In this document: in pieces, positions 6,939 to 14,466 of the stretch
How positions within the stretch are numbered: the stretch's first letter is position 1
Layout of the letters: the number at the start of each line of letters is the position of its first letter
Virus record (IMG/VR): IMGVR_UViG_3300006947_000061
Location: 1-28,606 of that record
DNA length: 28,606 bases
Source of the DNA: a virus
Direction: 5' to 3' (one strand)
Notes under the pieces: generated by a model
Told to the model about the DNA's origin: nothing
The model's input: the letters and a program-made list of their open reading frames with translations, nothing else
Database searches by the model: none
Made by a program: the position numbers and the translations under genes

Positions 6939-7452
6939 GTTCAAAAGCGGATTACAAGCGAAGGAAGCATGGACGCAAGGAACGAATATCGTTAGCGCGG
7001 TTAAGGAACACCCCAAGGAAACAAGGTGGTGGATATACCAAGAGGTAGCAAAGTTGGTAAAAGAGATAGACGCAAATAAAACCTTATCTTCAAATGAAGA
7101 GATAGAGTTTTGTTGCCGTTCTATTATTGAGGAACACCCAACCTTAAAACTCGATGAGATTTACGTAGCGTTTAACATGATTCGCCAAGGTAAGTTTGGC
7201 AAACTATATGAACGTTTAAAATCCGCTGAAATCCTTGACTGTCTTAGGCGTTACGAAAGTGATGTGCGCTCACCGATATTAGAGAGAGATGCAGAAATGA
7301 AAAGAAAAGAGTTTCTGCAATCTTCCGATTATAGTCAGGTTGTTCTAGAGCCATTAGGATTAGCAGGAATATTTGACAACTTAGCCAAATCAGAGACAGA
7401 GGTAAAAGGCGAAGGGATTGGTTCAAGGCTAAGAAAGAAGAATGAATGGTAG
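6862..7452 (+). CDS. Conserved phage protein, likely replication partner
   Basis: 196 residues, helical. It holds a well-spaced segment EEHPTLKLDEIYVAFNMIRQGKFGKLYERL, split here only by position (around residues 92-120), which I recall from proteins located right after initiators in Bacteroidetes phages. It lacks a Walker A motif, so it is not a classical DnaC-type loader. The start overlaps the initiator gene by 77 bases, suggesting coupled translation. Last gene of the early transcript. Confidence 0.55.
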   Translation: MQKEIKALKQTTSTLTPQSLSLLTGEFKSGLQAKEAWTQGTNIVSAVKEHPKETRWWIYQEVAKLVKEIDANKTLSSNEEIEFCCRSIIEEHPTLKLDEIYVAFNMIRQGKFGKLYERLKSAEILDCLRRYESDVRSPILERDAEMKRKEFLQSSDYSQVVLEPLGLAGIFDNLAKSETEVKGEGIGSRLRKKNEW

Positions 7453-7460
7453 TATATTTG
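7453..7460 (+). promoter_or_regulatory. Candidate -7 box TATATTTG
   Basis: An exact match to the Bacteroidetes -7 consensus TAnnTTTG, starting right after the previous stop codon. No TTTG with the usual 19-21 base spacer was seen, so strength is uncertain. A terminator follows only about 45 bases later, so it might drive a small RNA or support read-through into the next unit. Confidence 0.35.
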
Positions 7461-7500
7461 TATCTACTCGTCGTTGTGGTGAGTTTTTCCAATTCTGCGG

Positions 7501-7540
7501 GAGAGGGGGCGTTTAATTATGCCCCCTTTTCTTTTTAACT
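7501..7540 (+). terminator. Intrinsic terminator at the end of the early region
   Basis: AGGGGGC (7504-7510) pairs with GCCCCCT (7521-7527) around the loop GTTTAATTAT. Flanking G-U and A-T pairs can extend the stem. The tail is TTTTCTTTTT. It lies between the early genes and the NinG-like gene. Confidence 0.85.
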
Positions 7541-7551
7541 AACTTGCTGTC

Positions 7552-7935
7552 ATGACTTGGCTCAAAGAGGTAAAGAAATTAGACGCGGTATTTAGCAGAT
7601 ACATTCGTTTAAGTCGTGCTGACGAAAATGGAATAGCGACTTGTATCACGTGTGGCTGTAAGAAACCGTGGAAAGAACAGCAATGCGGTCACTTCATGTC
7701 GCGCTCTCATTACTCTGTTAGGTTTGACGAGTTAAATTGCGATGTGCAATGTGTCAAGTGTAATATGTTTAGGCAGGGAGAGGGTTATATATTCTCAATT
7801 CGATTAGACGAGAAGCACGGAGAAGGGACGGCTGAAATGCTTTATCAGAAATCCAAGCAAAGCCATAAAATACCAAAGGAAGAGTTGATTGAAATGCGTA
7901 AGGAATATCAAAAGAAATTTGATGGACTGCATTGA
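7552..7935 (+). CDS. ninG: NinG/Rap-like recombination nuclease
   Basis: 127 residues. Cys31/Cys34 (CITC), Cys45-x-His47 (CGH), Cys63, Cys67 and Cys70 (CVKC) form the zinc ligands seen in lambda NinG (Rap), a branched-DNA/Holliday-junction endonuclease family related to HNH proteins. GHFMSRSHYSVRFDELN is the conserved centre. The family usually is longer (about 200 residues in lambda); the shorter form is common in Bacteroidetes phages. First gene after the terminator. Overlaps the sigma-like gene by 14 bases if that starts at 7922. Confidence 0.8.
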   Translation: MTWLKEVKKLDAVFSRYIRLSRADENGIATCITCGCKKPWKEQQCGHFMSRSHYSVRFDELNCDVQCVKCNMFRQGEGYIFSIRLDEKHGEGTAEMLYQKSKQSHKIPKEELIEMRKEYQKKFDGLH

Positions 7936-8566
7936 TAGGTTTTTCATAAAGGAACGAGAGCAACTCGTGTTAGTCGCGTCAAAGTATGTTCGTCAAAACG
8001 GAAGCGACTTAGTGCAAGACGTAATCGTTCAAATCTATTCCGATAAAGACAAGTATTTTAAAATCTGTGAACGCGGGGAGTTGTTCTTTTACCTTATCCG
8101 TATTTTTAGATTAGCAGGGTTCAGTAAAACGAGCCAATATTATTACAAGTATAGAAGACACGAAGACAGACATCGACCTTTAAACGAGGGGGCGTTAGCT
8201 TTCGATGAACCATCCGAAGATTGGATGGAGCGTGAAGTTCAATTAGACCTTTGGACCGCTAAAATGATGGCGAGTGTAGAACATGTGTTGACCGATTTGA
8301 ATTGGTTTGAGAGTCAACTATTTAAAATATACTACCTTCATAATCACACAATAACAACATTGAGTAATGACACAGGAATCGCAAGAACAACAATTAACAG
8401 AAGTATCCGTAAAACCAAAGCGTACCTACAAAAAACGTACTCCGAAAAAGAAGCCGACTGGGATAGGGGATACGGTGGAGAAAATAGCGGAATTGACAGG
8501 GGTAAAAGCAATAGTAAATTTGATTACGGACGACTGCGGTTGCGAGGACCGAAAGAAGAAACTTAA
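7922..8566 (+). CDS. Sigma-70 family (ECF-like) RNA polymerase sigma factor
   Basis: 214 residues from ATG 7922; an upstream ATG at 7889 would add 11 residues inside the NinG gene. Region 2-like helices lie at about residues 10-75 (LVQDVIVQIYS, ELFFYLIRIFRLAG). Region 4-like HTH lies at about 125-170, with LFKIYYLHNHTITTLSNDTGIARTTINRSIRKTK. It would redirect host RNA polymerase to phage late promoters. The last ~65 codons (from 8367) overlap the next gene in another frame; the last ~43 of these, past the HTH, are Gly/Arg-rich and look unconserved. Confidence 0.7.
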   Translation: MDCIDRFFIKEREQLVLVASKYVRQNGSDLVQDVIVQIYSDKDKYFKICERGELFFYLIRIFRLAGFSKTSQYYYKYRRHEDRHRPLNEGALAFDEPSEDWMEREVQLDLWTAKMMASVEHVLTDLNWFESQLFKIYYLHNHTITTLSNDTGIARTTINRSIRKTKAYLQKTYSEKEADWDRGYGGENSGIDRGKSNSKFDYGRLRLRGPKEET

Positions 8567-8801
8567 CGCTATGTTCCCATACGAGACAGTCAGTATGTCA
8601 AGTAAGGACAAACTGCTATGGGAGACTTATGTAAAACCTGCATGGGATAGGGGTCGAATGAAAGCAGGTGAACAGCATTCAATGATAAAAATTTATGAGA
8701 ATGTATTCCCACAAGTTAAGAGAAAGTTAGTAAATTGCGGTGGGTGTATCACAACGGCACTTAAAAAACTTCAAGCGGTTTACGACAATTCATGCGAGTA
8801 A
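8367..8801 (+). CDS. Conserved phage protein with CGC motif
   Basis: 144 residues. A Lys-rich start (KPKRTYKKRTPKKK) is followed by GIGDTVEKIAELTGVK, then DCGCEDRKKKLNAMFPY, and two more cysteines (NCGGC) near the C-terminus. I recall the GIGDT...CGC..RK.KLN..FPY order from Bacteroidetes phage proteins of unknown function. Four or more cysteines suggest zinc. It shares 200 bases with the sigma gene in a different frame; because the motif begins at about residue 32, the overlap includes real coding sequence for it. Confidence 0.7.
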   Translation: MTQESQEQQLTEVSVKPKRTYKKRTPKKKPTGIGDTVEKIAELTGVKAIVNLITDDCGCEDRKKKLNAMFPYETVSMSSKDKLLWETYVKPAWDRGRMKAGEQHSMIKIYENVFPQVKRKLVNCGGCITTALKKLQAVYDNSCE

Positions 8802-9157
8802 TTACAGTAGCATCCCTTGACGGATATTCTAGACGAAAAGACAAGAGCGTCTCTTTGCGATTTATAACGCAAGAGAAGACCTCTGAAGAGATTAAGCAAA
8901 TCGACGAGTTATGCGACACGTTCGGAGTTCTCTATTACAAAGGTGAAAGCAGCCTGAACAAAGAAGAGATTGCAGATTTAGATAATGTAGGTCTGGACCT
9001 ATACGACAAGAAGAAAACACAGAGCCAAAGATTACGCAGCGTGTTGTTTAAAGTTCACGAGATGAACGGAGGAGGTAAGTCAGGATTTGCAGACTGGTAT
9101 AAGGTAGAAACGGAAAAGATTATTAACCACTATAAACAGAAGCTAGACAATGAGTAA
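8792..9157 (+). CDS. Conserved phage protein of unknown function
   Basis: 121 residues. Starts with strand residues MRVITVASLDGYSRRKDKSVSLRF, then helices; the end has KTQSQRLRSVLFKVHE and YKVETEKIINHYKQKL. This ending (S-Q-R-L-R-x-V-L and K-I-I-x-H-Y-K-x-K-L) recurs in Bacteroidetes phage proteins near the terminase. Function unknown. Overlaps both neighbours by 8-10 bases. Confidence 0.6.
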   Translation: MRVITVASLDGYSRRKDKSVSLRFITQEKTSEEIKQIDELCDTFGVLYYKGESSLNKEEIADLDNVGLDLYDKKKTQSQRLRSVLFKVHEMNGGGKSGFADWYKVETEKIINHYKQKLDNE

Positions 9158-9347
9158 GGATTTAACAGTAAGATTTGAGCATCTAAACAAGCAGTCAATT
9201 GAAGGGCAACTTCTTATGTCAGCTTGCATATTGCACACAAACAGCACGGAAATAGATAGAATGGATGAATACCTTGCGCAACTTCAGGAAGTTCATGATG
9301 AGTTGTGTTTTACGAAGGAACTTATTAAAGTAATAAAAGATGTCTAA
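9150..9347 (+). CDS. Unknown small protein
   Basis: 65 residues, helical, hydrophilic, with a hydrophobic stripe (GQLLMSACILH). Overlaps neighbours by 8 bases on each side; its start shares the bases ATGAGTAA with the previous stop. No family recognised. Confidence 0.5.
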   Translation: MSKDLTVRFEHLNKQSIEGQLLMSACILHTNSTEIDRMDEYLAQLQEVHDELCFTKELIKVIKDV

Positions 9348-9594
9348 AGACACACACCAAACGAGACTGTTGAATTACTTTGAAAAGCACAACTCAATTA
9401 CGTCGCTTGAAGCAATTCGTGACTTAGGTAACACACGGTTAGCAGCTACGGTTTGTGACCTTAGAAAGAAGGGGCATGATATAGCATCTACAAGCGTAGA
9501 GGTCATGAACAGATTCGGAGGGACAACGAACGTAGCGAAATACACTTTTCAAAAGGAAGTGAAGAGAGCAGGGGATTGGTTCCCTAAATGGTAA
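9340..9594 (+). CDS. Winged-helix protein, HTH_39-like
   Basis: 84 residues. THQTRLLNYFEKHNSITSLEAIRDLG, then RLAATVCDLRKKGHDI, is the order of helices of the small HTH_39-type domain that is frequent in phages: helix, S/T-LEA-helix, and a recognition helix L-x-x-x-V-x-x-L-R-K-x-G. The last part forms a beta wing. It likely binds DNA, as a regulator or in packaging given the nearby terminase. Confidence 0.7.
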   Translation: MSKDTHQTRLLNYFEKHNSITSLEAIRDLGNTRLAATVCDLRKKGHDIASTSVEVMNRFGGTTNVAKYTFQKEVKRAGDWFPKW

Positions 9595-9624
9595 CCCCTG
9601 AAAATAACAGGCAAATACAGAACA

Positions 9625-9735
9625 ATGGAAGAACTACTAAGCACTTGTTGCGGCGCACCGAAATATGGAGACTGGGATTTATGCGGTGAATGTTTAGAAC
9701 ACGCAGACTTTAGCACGGACGAAGATGAAGTATAA
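9625..9735 (+). CDS. Tiny zinc-ribbon-like protein
   Basis: 36 residues with Cys8, Cys9 and a second pair Cys20/Cys23 in the order CCGAPKYG..LCGECLEHADF, ending in acidic residues. Small phage proteins with CCGAP...C..C.EHADF are widespread; function unknown. Its start follows the HTH gene by 30 bases and its end overlaps the terminase small subunit gene by 11 bases, which supports it as real. Confidence 0.7.
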   Translation: MEELLSTCCGAPKYGDWDLCGECLEHADFSTDEDEV

Positions 9736-10060
9736 GAAAGGAGAGTCAGGCAACCTAAGCGGAAGGCCCAAAGGAGTGCCTAACAAGGTCACAGACGAGG
9801 CTAGGGGCATCTTCGTTGACGTGATGGAGGGTGAGGTACAAAACATCAAAGACTCCCTTCAGTTGCTTCGTGAGGAGTCAACAGAGAAATACCTCAAAGC
9901 CCTAAGTTCCCTGTTCCCTTACTTCATGCCAAAGCAATCGGAAGCAAGCGTTACGTTGATTGAGTCAAATATGGAGCCGGCATGGTTTCAAGACGTAATA
10001 GAAAGAACAGACCAGAAGGATGAATTCCTTACTAATGACGCAGCCAAAGACGTACTATGA
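9725..10060 (+). CDS. Terminase small subunit-like protein
   Basis: 111 residues. The start KYKKGESGNLSGRPKGVPNKVTDEAR matches the KGESGNPxGRPKGxxNK pattern of DUF5681-like proteins that lie before large terminases. The C-terminal half is helical. It would recognise phage DNA and feed it to the large subunit. Overlaps the large subunit gene by 41 bases (26 if that starts at 10035). Confidence 0.7.
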   Translation: MKYKKGESGNLSGRPKGVPNKVTDEARGIFVDVMEGEVQNIKDSLQLLREESTEKYLKALSSLFPYFMPKQSEASVTLIESNMEPAWFQDVIERTDQKDEFLTNDAAKDVL

Positions 10061-11189
10061 TGTAAAAGGATGTAAGAAGCGCATCCAAATCCATCAAGGA
10101 GGCACAAGAAGCGGAAAGAGTTTCTCAATTACGCAGGCGTTAATTGAACACGCATATAAGAATCAAAACGCTAACCTCATTATTTCGATGGTGCGTAAGA
10201 CCTACCCTTCATTGAGGAGTTCGGTTATGCGTGACTTCATGGAAATCCTACTAAAGGCAGGCTGGTATCATGAAAGGTATCACAACAAGACAGAGAACAC
10301 GTATCAACTATTCGGTAACACGTTTGAGTTCTTTTCTTGCGACAACCCTTTAAGATTACGTGGAAAAAAAAGAGACATACTCTGGCTTTGTGAGGCGAAC
10401 GAACTCTCGTACGAAGACTTTTTCCAACTCAATATCCGAACAACAACAGGTCCTGTAATATTAGACTTCAACCCATCAGATGAGTTTTCATACATCTATG
10501 ATTTACTCGACAGGGAAGACTCTGCATTCTTTAGGACCACCTACAAAGACAACCCGTTTTTAAGTAAAATACAGATTGAAGAAATTGAACGCCTAAAAAC
10601 AAATGGTGACTCCAATTACTGGAGAGTGTATGGGTTAGGCTTAAGAGGTATAAGTCGAGAAACAATCTTTGAGACGCAGACATACAAAACACTTCCTGAA
10701 GGGGCGAAGCGTTTAGCGATTGGTTTAGACTGGGGTTACTCGGTAGACCCAACGTCCATTGTCGATGTTTACCTTCACGGTCAAGAGATTTATATCCGTC
10801 AAATGCTTTACTCAGGTGGCTATACCAACGATGACATTGGAAGGTTTTTAAAAGAGCAGGGGCTAGAACGACACACCGAAATAGTCGCTGACTCAGCAGA
10901 ACCAAAATCAATTGAGACTTTACATCGACTAGGGCATAACGTCAAAGGGGCCAAAAAAGGACCAGATAGCGTTCGCGCTGGGATTGACATCATGAAGAGG
11001 TACACCTTAAAAATTCACGAGTCGTCGTCAGACGTGATTAAAGAGTTCCGCAATTACAAATGGTCAACAGATAAAGACGGAAGGATGTTACCAAAACCAG
11101 TAGGTATGAACGACCACAGTATAGACGCTGTTCGCTATGTTTGCCTTAATAAACTACGCCCAAATTCAGGGCAATATTTCGTCGCATGA
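10020..11189 (+). CDS. Terminase large subunit (PBSX type)
   Basis: 389 residues; powers DNA packaging into the prohead and cuts it. Walker A GGTRSGKS at residues 27-34. Walker B-like DILWLCEANE near 119-128. The RNase H-like nuclease has Asp near 237 (GLDWGY), Asp near 291 (VADSAEP) and a C-terminal acidic NDHSIDAVRY near 363. Length fits the roughly 400-residue members of the PBSX family. A second ATG at 10035 (MTQPKT) is an alternative start. It ends ATGA into the tail chaperone gene. Confidence 0.95.
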   Translation: MNSLLMTQPKTYYDVKGCKKRIQIHQGGTRSGKSFSITQALIEHAYKNQNANLIISMVRKTYPSLRSSVMRDFMEILLKAGWYHERYHNKTENTYQLFGNTFEFFSCDNPLRLRGKKRDILWLCEANELSYEDFFQLNIRTTTGPVILDFNPSDEFSYIYDLLDREDSAFFRTTYKDNPFLSKIQIEEIERLKTNGDSNYWRVYGLGLRGISRETIFETQTYKTLPEGAKRLAIGLDWGYSVDPTSIVDVYLHGQEIYIRQMLYSGGYTNDDIGRFLKEQGLERHTEIVADSAEPKSIETLHRLGHNVKGAKKGPDSVRAGIDIMKRYTLKIHESSSDVIKEFRNYKWSTDKDGRMLPKPVGMNDHSIDAVRYVCLNKLRPNSGQYFVA

Positions 11190-11761
11190 AAGTTAAGATT
11201 ACAATCCCAGAATCATTTGCTGACATTACGATTGGTACTTACGTCGAAATGATAAAAGCGTGGGAATCTCATGAAGACGCAAAGGACAAAGTAAAAGCAG
11301 CGGTTAGCATCCTCTGTAAAATGAGCGTGTCAGATTTAGACAGGATGACCGTTGAGAGTTACAACGATGTTTCAAAAGCGTTGGTGAAATTCATGGGTAC
11401 ACCTAACACTAAATCCTCTCCCACCCCTAGGTTTGATTTACACGGGGTTCGATACGGACTCATCCCTAACTGGAACAAACTATCACTTGGGGAGTTTGCC
11501 GACTTAGAGCATTACGCTTCGAAGGGATTTTTTGAATGCCTTCATGAAGTTATGTCTGTGATATACAGACCGATTATAGACGAGGGTAAGGGTTGGTACA
11601 CCATAGAAGGGTACAATCAAACCGAGGCAAAAAAAGAGGTCATGCTCGATATGCCAATGGATGTTGCTTTAAAGGCGATGGTTTTTTTTTACAATATCGG
11701 AACGAAACTATCGAAAGATTTGGAATCCTCTTTGACGACCCACCCGAACGCGAAGACGTAA
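11186..11761 (+). CDS. Tail assembly chaperone, short (zero-frame) form
   Basis: 191 residues. Contains a helical core with FDLHGVRYGLIPNWNKLSLGEFADLE, a pattern of tail chaperone-like proteins of Bacteroidetes phages. The role is to hold the tape measure protein before tail tube polymerisation (lambda gpG analogue). A T9 run (11682-11690) lies at residues 166-169; beyond it the frame goes on only 24 codons with a low-information end (LESSLTTHPNAKT). A -1 shift in the run leads to a long, sensible extension, as for gpGT. It lies 6 kb before the tape measure gene. Confidence 0.6.
   Translation: MKVKITIPESFADITIGTYVEMIKAWESHEDAKDKVKAAVSILCKMSVSDLDRMTVESYNDVSKALVKFMGTPNTKSSPTPRFDLHGVRYGLIPNWNKLSLGEFADLEHYASKGFFECLHEVMSVIYRPIIDEGKGWYTIEGYNQTEAKKEVMLDMPMDVALKAMVFFYNIGTKLSKDLESSLTTHPNAKT
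11682..11690 (+). other. Slippery T9 run, probable programmed -1 frameshift site
   Basis: Nine T in a row. Zero-frame codons are GTT TTT TTT TAC. The heptamer T TTT TTT (11683-11689) lets both tRNAs slip back one base. Reading then goes on with TTA CAA TAT CGG in the frame that ends at 11955. No strong downstream stem was found by eye. Confidence 0.65.
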
Positions 11762-11955
11762 CAGACGAGGGAAAGCAGGAGTTAAAGAAGAATCAAACCA
11801 TAGCTTCTAAGTGGGGATGGTATAGAGTAATGTACGCTTTAGCGATGGGCGACGTAACTAAAATGGGTGCGGTAGAACTTATATCTATAAATGAAGCATT
11901 CACGTTTCTTTCTTATGAGACGGACGTAAACCTTAGCAAAGCAATGAAGATATGA
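11689..11955 (+). CDS. Tail chaperone frameshift extension (gpT-like part)
   Basis: The -1 frame after the T9 run adds 88 residues, giving a fused product of about 256 residues (168 + 88). The extension includes ASKWGWYRVMYALAMGDVTKM and ISINEAFTFLSYETDVNLSKAM, a pattern that I recall from Bacteroidetes phage proteins ahead of tail genes. The frame has an upstream ATG at 11593, but that part (HHRRVQSNRGKKRGHARYANG) looks like a shadow of the zero frame, so the domain is best explained as a shifted extension. Ends ATGATG into the next gene. Confidence 0.6.
   Translation, partial: LQYRNETIERFGILFDDPPEREDVTDEGKQELKKNQTIASKWGWYRVMYALAMGDVTKMGAVELISINEAFTFLSYETDVNLSKAMKI
11879..11892 (+). promoter_or_regulatory. 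TTATATCTATAAAT box, copy 1 (inside chaperone extension)
   Basis: The 14 bases TTATATCTATAAAT recur before the protease gene (19619) and the portal unit (26627). Here they encode part of the chaperone extension and lie 60 bases before the next tail gene. Being in coding sequence it may be chance, but a promoter for the tail genes would fit. Confidence 0.35.
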
Positions 11956-12419
11956 TGTACACCGTAAAGGATATAAACGAGGTTTTCCAAGGAATTGTCA
12001 CGAACCATTTGCAACTAAAATCCTTCTACACAAACACAGAGAAGGAACTGGACATCAATAAAATTACAGTCAATCTTTTTCCCTTGCTCTATGCTCAGGT
12101 AACCGGAGCAGAAGTGAATGACGGGTTTACGACATACACGTACGAGGTAAACGTCGCAGACCTTTTGATTGAGGAACAGACCGATACAATCATTGACGTA
12201 TATCAAAACACATTTCTAATTATGCAGGATATAATTGCCTTGTTCCGATTGGACCAGAGCAATGCTTTTCCAAACGTAGGAAATCAATCATGGGGTATCG
12301 ATGTACCTATTCGTTGTACTCCATTCACATCTCAATACGACAACCTTTTAACGGGGTGGAGTTGTGAGTTCTCTATTCGGGTTCCGAATCCGTTAAACCT
12401 TTGCGTAGCCTTATTCTAA
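11952..12419 (+). CDS. Tail terminator/completion-like protein
   Basis: 155 residues. Strand-rich, with FTTYTYEVNVADLLIEEQTDTIIDVYQNT and a C-terminal TPFTSQYDNLLTGWSCEFSIRVPNPLNLC. The order of motifs (Y-x-V-x-V-A-D-L, then T-P-F-x-x-x-x-D-x-L-x-G-W, then P-N-P-x-x-x-C) is seen in short tail completion proteins of Bacteroidetes phages. Probable role: caps the tail tube at the head end. A second ATG (11955) is possible. Overlaps the next start by one base (TAATG). Confidence 0.5.
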   Translation: MMYTVKDINEVFQGIVTNHLQLKSFYTNTEKELDINKITVNLFPLLYAQVTGAEVNDGFTTYTYEVNVADLLIEEQTDTIIDVYQNTFLIMQDIIALFRLDQSNAFPNVGNQSWGIDVPIRCTPFTSQYDNLLTGWSCEFSIRVPNPLNLCVALF

Positions 12420-13105
12420 TGGGATTAAAAATAATCGTAAAAGGATTTAAAGGAGAAGACCGCATCAAACTAAAAGAGGTTGAGGACGAGATTGATGACT
12501 GGGGCGATTGGATTTTAGTCAAGGCCAGACAGAATTTAGCGAGAGGCACAGCGGAACACGGAAGTAAAAACTCAACCGGCAACCTTTCGGAATCTCTAAC
12601 TTACGAGGTGGGTCAAGATTCAAGTCAGAATATTATAATGACTTTTCCAATGGTCCCTTATGGTATTTACGTTGAGGAAGGTGTGAAGGGAGCAACGAGT
12701 TCACAAAAGGCCCCAAACTCTCCTTTTCAATTTGGAAGAAAGTCAGGCGCAAAAGGGGGGTTACGTAAAGGGATTCGCAAGTGGATTGAAGACAAGCCTA
12801 TTCGAAATTCAAAATGGAAGAATAAGAACGGTCAATTCATGTCGTATGACCAGATGGCTTTTGCCATTTCAAGGTCTGTCTACAATAAAGGCATTACCCC
12901 ATTCCCTTTTATTGAACCCGCTATTGAAGATAGTTGGCACACGTTTCACAAGAGGGTTGAAATTGCGCTAGAGGAGGACATCCAAAGATTTTTATTAAAT
13001 AAGTTGCCAGAATATAAAATGGAGTATGTTGTAAATATTCCAACAGAAGAAACGTACACCCCTCAACCAAGAGATTCAAGAGGACGATTTATTAAGCGAA
13101 CATGA
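12419..13105 (+). CDS. HK97 gp10-like neck/tail completion protein
   Basis: 228 residues from ATG 12419 (TAATG with the previous stop); an upstream ATG at 12401 would add six. It has YGIYVEEGVKGA near residue 80 and ITPFPFIEPAIEDSW near 165, the two hallmarks of the gp10-like family (E-x-G and (T/P)-x-P-F-(I/L)-x-P-A). Such proteins join tail to head. The final basic segment is QPRDSRGRFIKR. Overlaps the next gene by 4 bases. Confidence 0.65.
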   Translation: MGLKIIVKGFKGEDRIKLKEVEDEIDDWGDWILVKARQNLARGTAEHGSKNSTGNLSESLTYEVGQDSSQNIIMTFPMVPYGIYVEEGVKGATSSQKAPNSPFQFGRKSGAKGGLRKGIRKWIEDKPIRNSKWKNKNGQFMSYDQMAFAISRSVYNKGITPFPFIEPAIEDSWHTFHKRVEIALEEDIQRFLLNKLPEYKMEYVVNIPTEETYTPQPRDSRGRFIKRT

Positions 13106-14466
13106 GTTACTCTATAAAAAAAGCATTGCCAGAAATGGCTGGAGCGTTTGACCCAATTATCTTCTCAAATTACGAGACGACTTACGCTACGATAGGGTTT
13201 AAGTTTCGGTACATCTATAAAGTATCGGTATACTCTGGCTCCGGAGTTTTATTTAACGACATTACGACAATACGTAAATTCCCAAATAACCAAGGCGTTG
13301 GAATTGTCGATATATCTAGAACGGTTCAACCTTACGTAAAAGGAGAAAGCCCAACAGACCCCACGTATACAAGTTCTGTAATTGCGTCACCGGTAAACAC
13401 GTACGCATGGGTTAAATTATACGCAGGATTTGAGTATGCAACAACTGAATTTGGCGAGGTTACCGAATACTTTCAAGGCTCGGCTTTTGAATGCCTTTGC
13501 GTAAACGGAACTTTCTTCGCTCAAAACAAAGACCTATCAAGCAATTACTTACTAAGTAAAATGTGTCTAGCGTCAAACGCGGATAGGACATCAAATTGGA
13601 TTCCTTCTGCAATTGGGATGAGAGAAGACAAGGCTTTAGAAAGCAGGTTACCCGTTCGATTGACTCAAGGCGGCTCGGTGGGTTTATTCAATGTCAACTT
13701 TACGTCAGCGGATTTAACGAGAGACGCGCTTTACATCAATGTAGGTTTTTATAACGATAGCATTTTAGATGCAGAGGTGTCAATCCTGCTTTCAGACATA
13801 GGCGTGTCTACTGCCGTAAACACATTTAGTGCGGGAGGCTCGCCTGTTTATCAATTGTTTATTTATCCTTCGGCTTTAGAGAGTTCAGGTAATAGTGCTT
13901 TAAACCCCAGTAGTTACCCCAACTCGACACGGTACGAGGTGAGATTCAGCATAGGTGAAAACACACAATTCGTTTCTCGCAGCTATTGGTTCGACATTAA
14001 ACAAAACACCAATTGCCAACGAGGTATGTATGTCCGATGGTTAAACCAGTTCGGCACTTGGGACTACTTCTTTTTTGATGGTCAAGTCAGCGAGTCTCAG
14101 TCTATCATTAGGAGTAACTATGAAACGGTGAGGGGTAATTGGTTTGATTCTGACGGTACAAATTTCAATATGCTTGCATCAGAACGCGGTTCGGTTTCTA
14201 TGGTCGAGAGGATAGAAGACAAGTTTAAAATGACATCGGGTTGGCTTTCGGATAACCAATCTGATATGTTGCGCTCTATGCTACGCTCTAAAAACGTAGA
14301 AGCCTTTTGGTTTGAGACTGAGGCTACCCCATATTCAGGCACGCAGTTATACTATCCAGTTGTAATTACTACCTCCTCTATGCAATACAAGAAGACCTAT
14401 CCAAACAAACTGTTTTCTTATGACATCGAATTTAAGTACGCCAACGCTCAAAGAACAACCTACTGA
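13102..14466 (+). CDS. Structural tail protein, strand-rich
   Basis: 454 residues. Rich in aromatic, Ser, Thr and Asn; long alternating strand patterns. Contains CQRGMYVRWLNQFGTWDYFFFDG near residues 305-330, split here in words: a Y-V-R-W-L-N-x-x-G-x-W-D-Y-x-x-F core as in Bacteroidetes phage tail proteins. Probably a distal tail or baseplate component; it lies between the tail completion genes and the largest tail protein. No enzymatic motif seen. Ends TGATG into the next gene. Confidence 0.55.
   Translation: MSYSIKKALPEMAGAFDPIIFSNYETTYATIGFKFRYIYKVSVYSGSGVLFNDITTIRKFPNNQGVGIVDISRTVQPYVKGESPTDPTYTSSVIASPVNTYAWVKLYAGFEYATTEFGEVTEYFQGSAFECLCVNGTFFAQNKDLSSNYLLSKMCLASNADRTSNWIPSAIGMREDKALESRLPVRLTQGGSVGLFNVNFTSADLTRDALYINVGFYNDSILDAEVSILLSDIGVSTAVNTFSAGGSPVYQLFIYPSALESSGNSALNPSSYPNSTRYEVRFSIGENTQFVSRSYWFDIKQNTNCQRGMYVRWLNQFGTWDYFFFDGQVSESQSIIRSNYETVRGNWFDSDGTNFNMLASERGSVSMVERIEDKFKMTSGWLSDNQSDMLRSMLRSKNVEAFWFETEATPYSGTQLYYPVVITTSSMQYKKTYPNKLFSYDIEFKYANAQRTTY

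Noticed and set aside
12732-12971. 79-codon frame inside the gp10-like gene
   Set aside because: Out of frame in a gene with recognised motifs; basic, patternless product.
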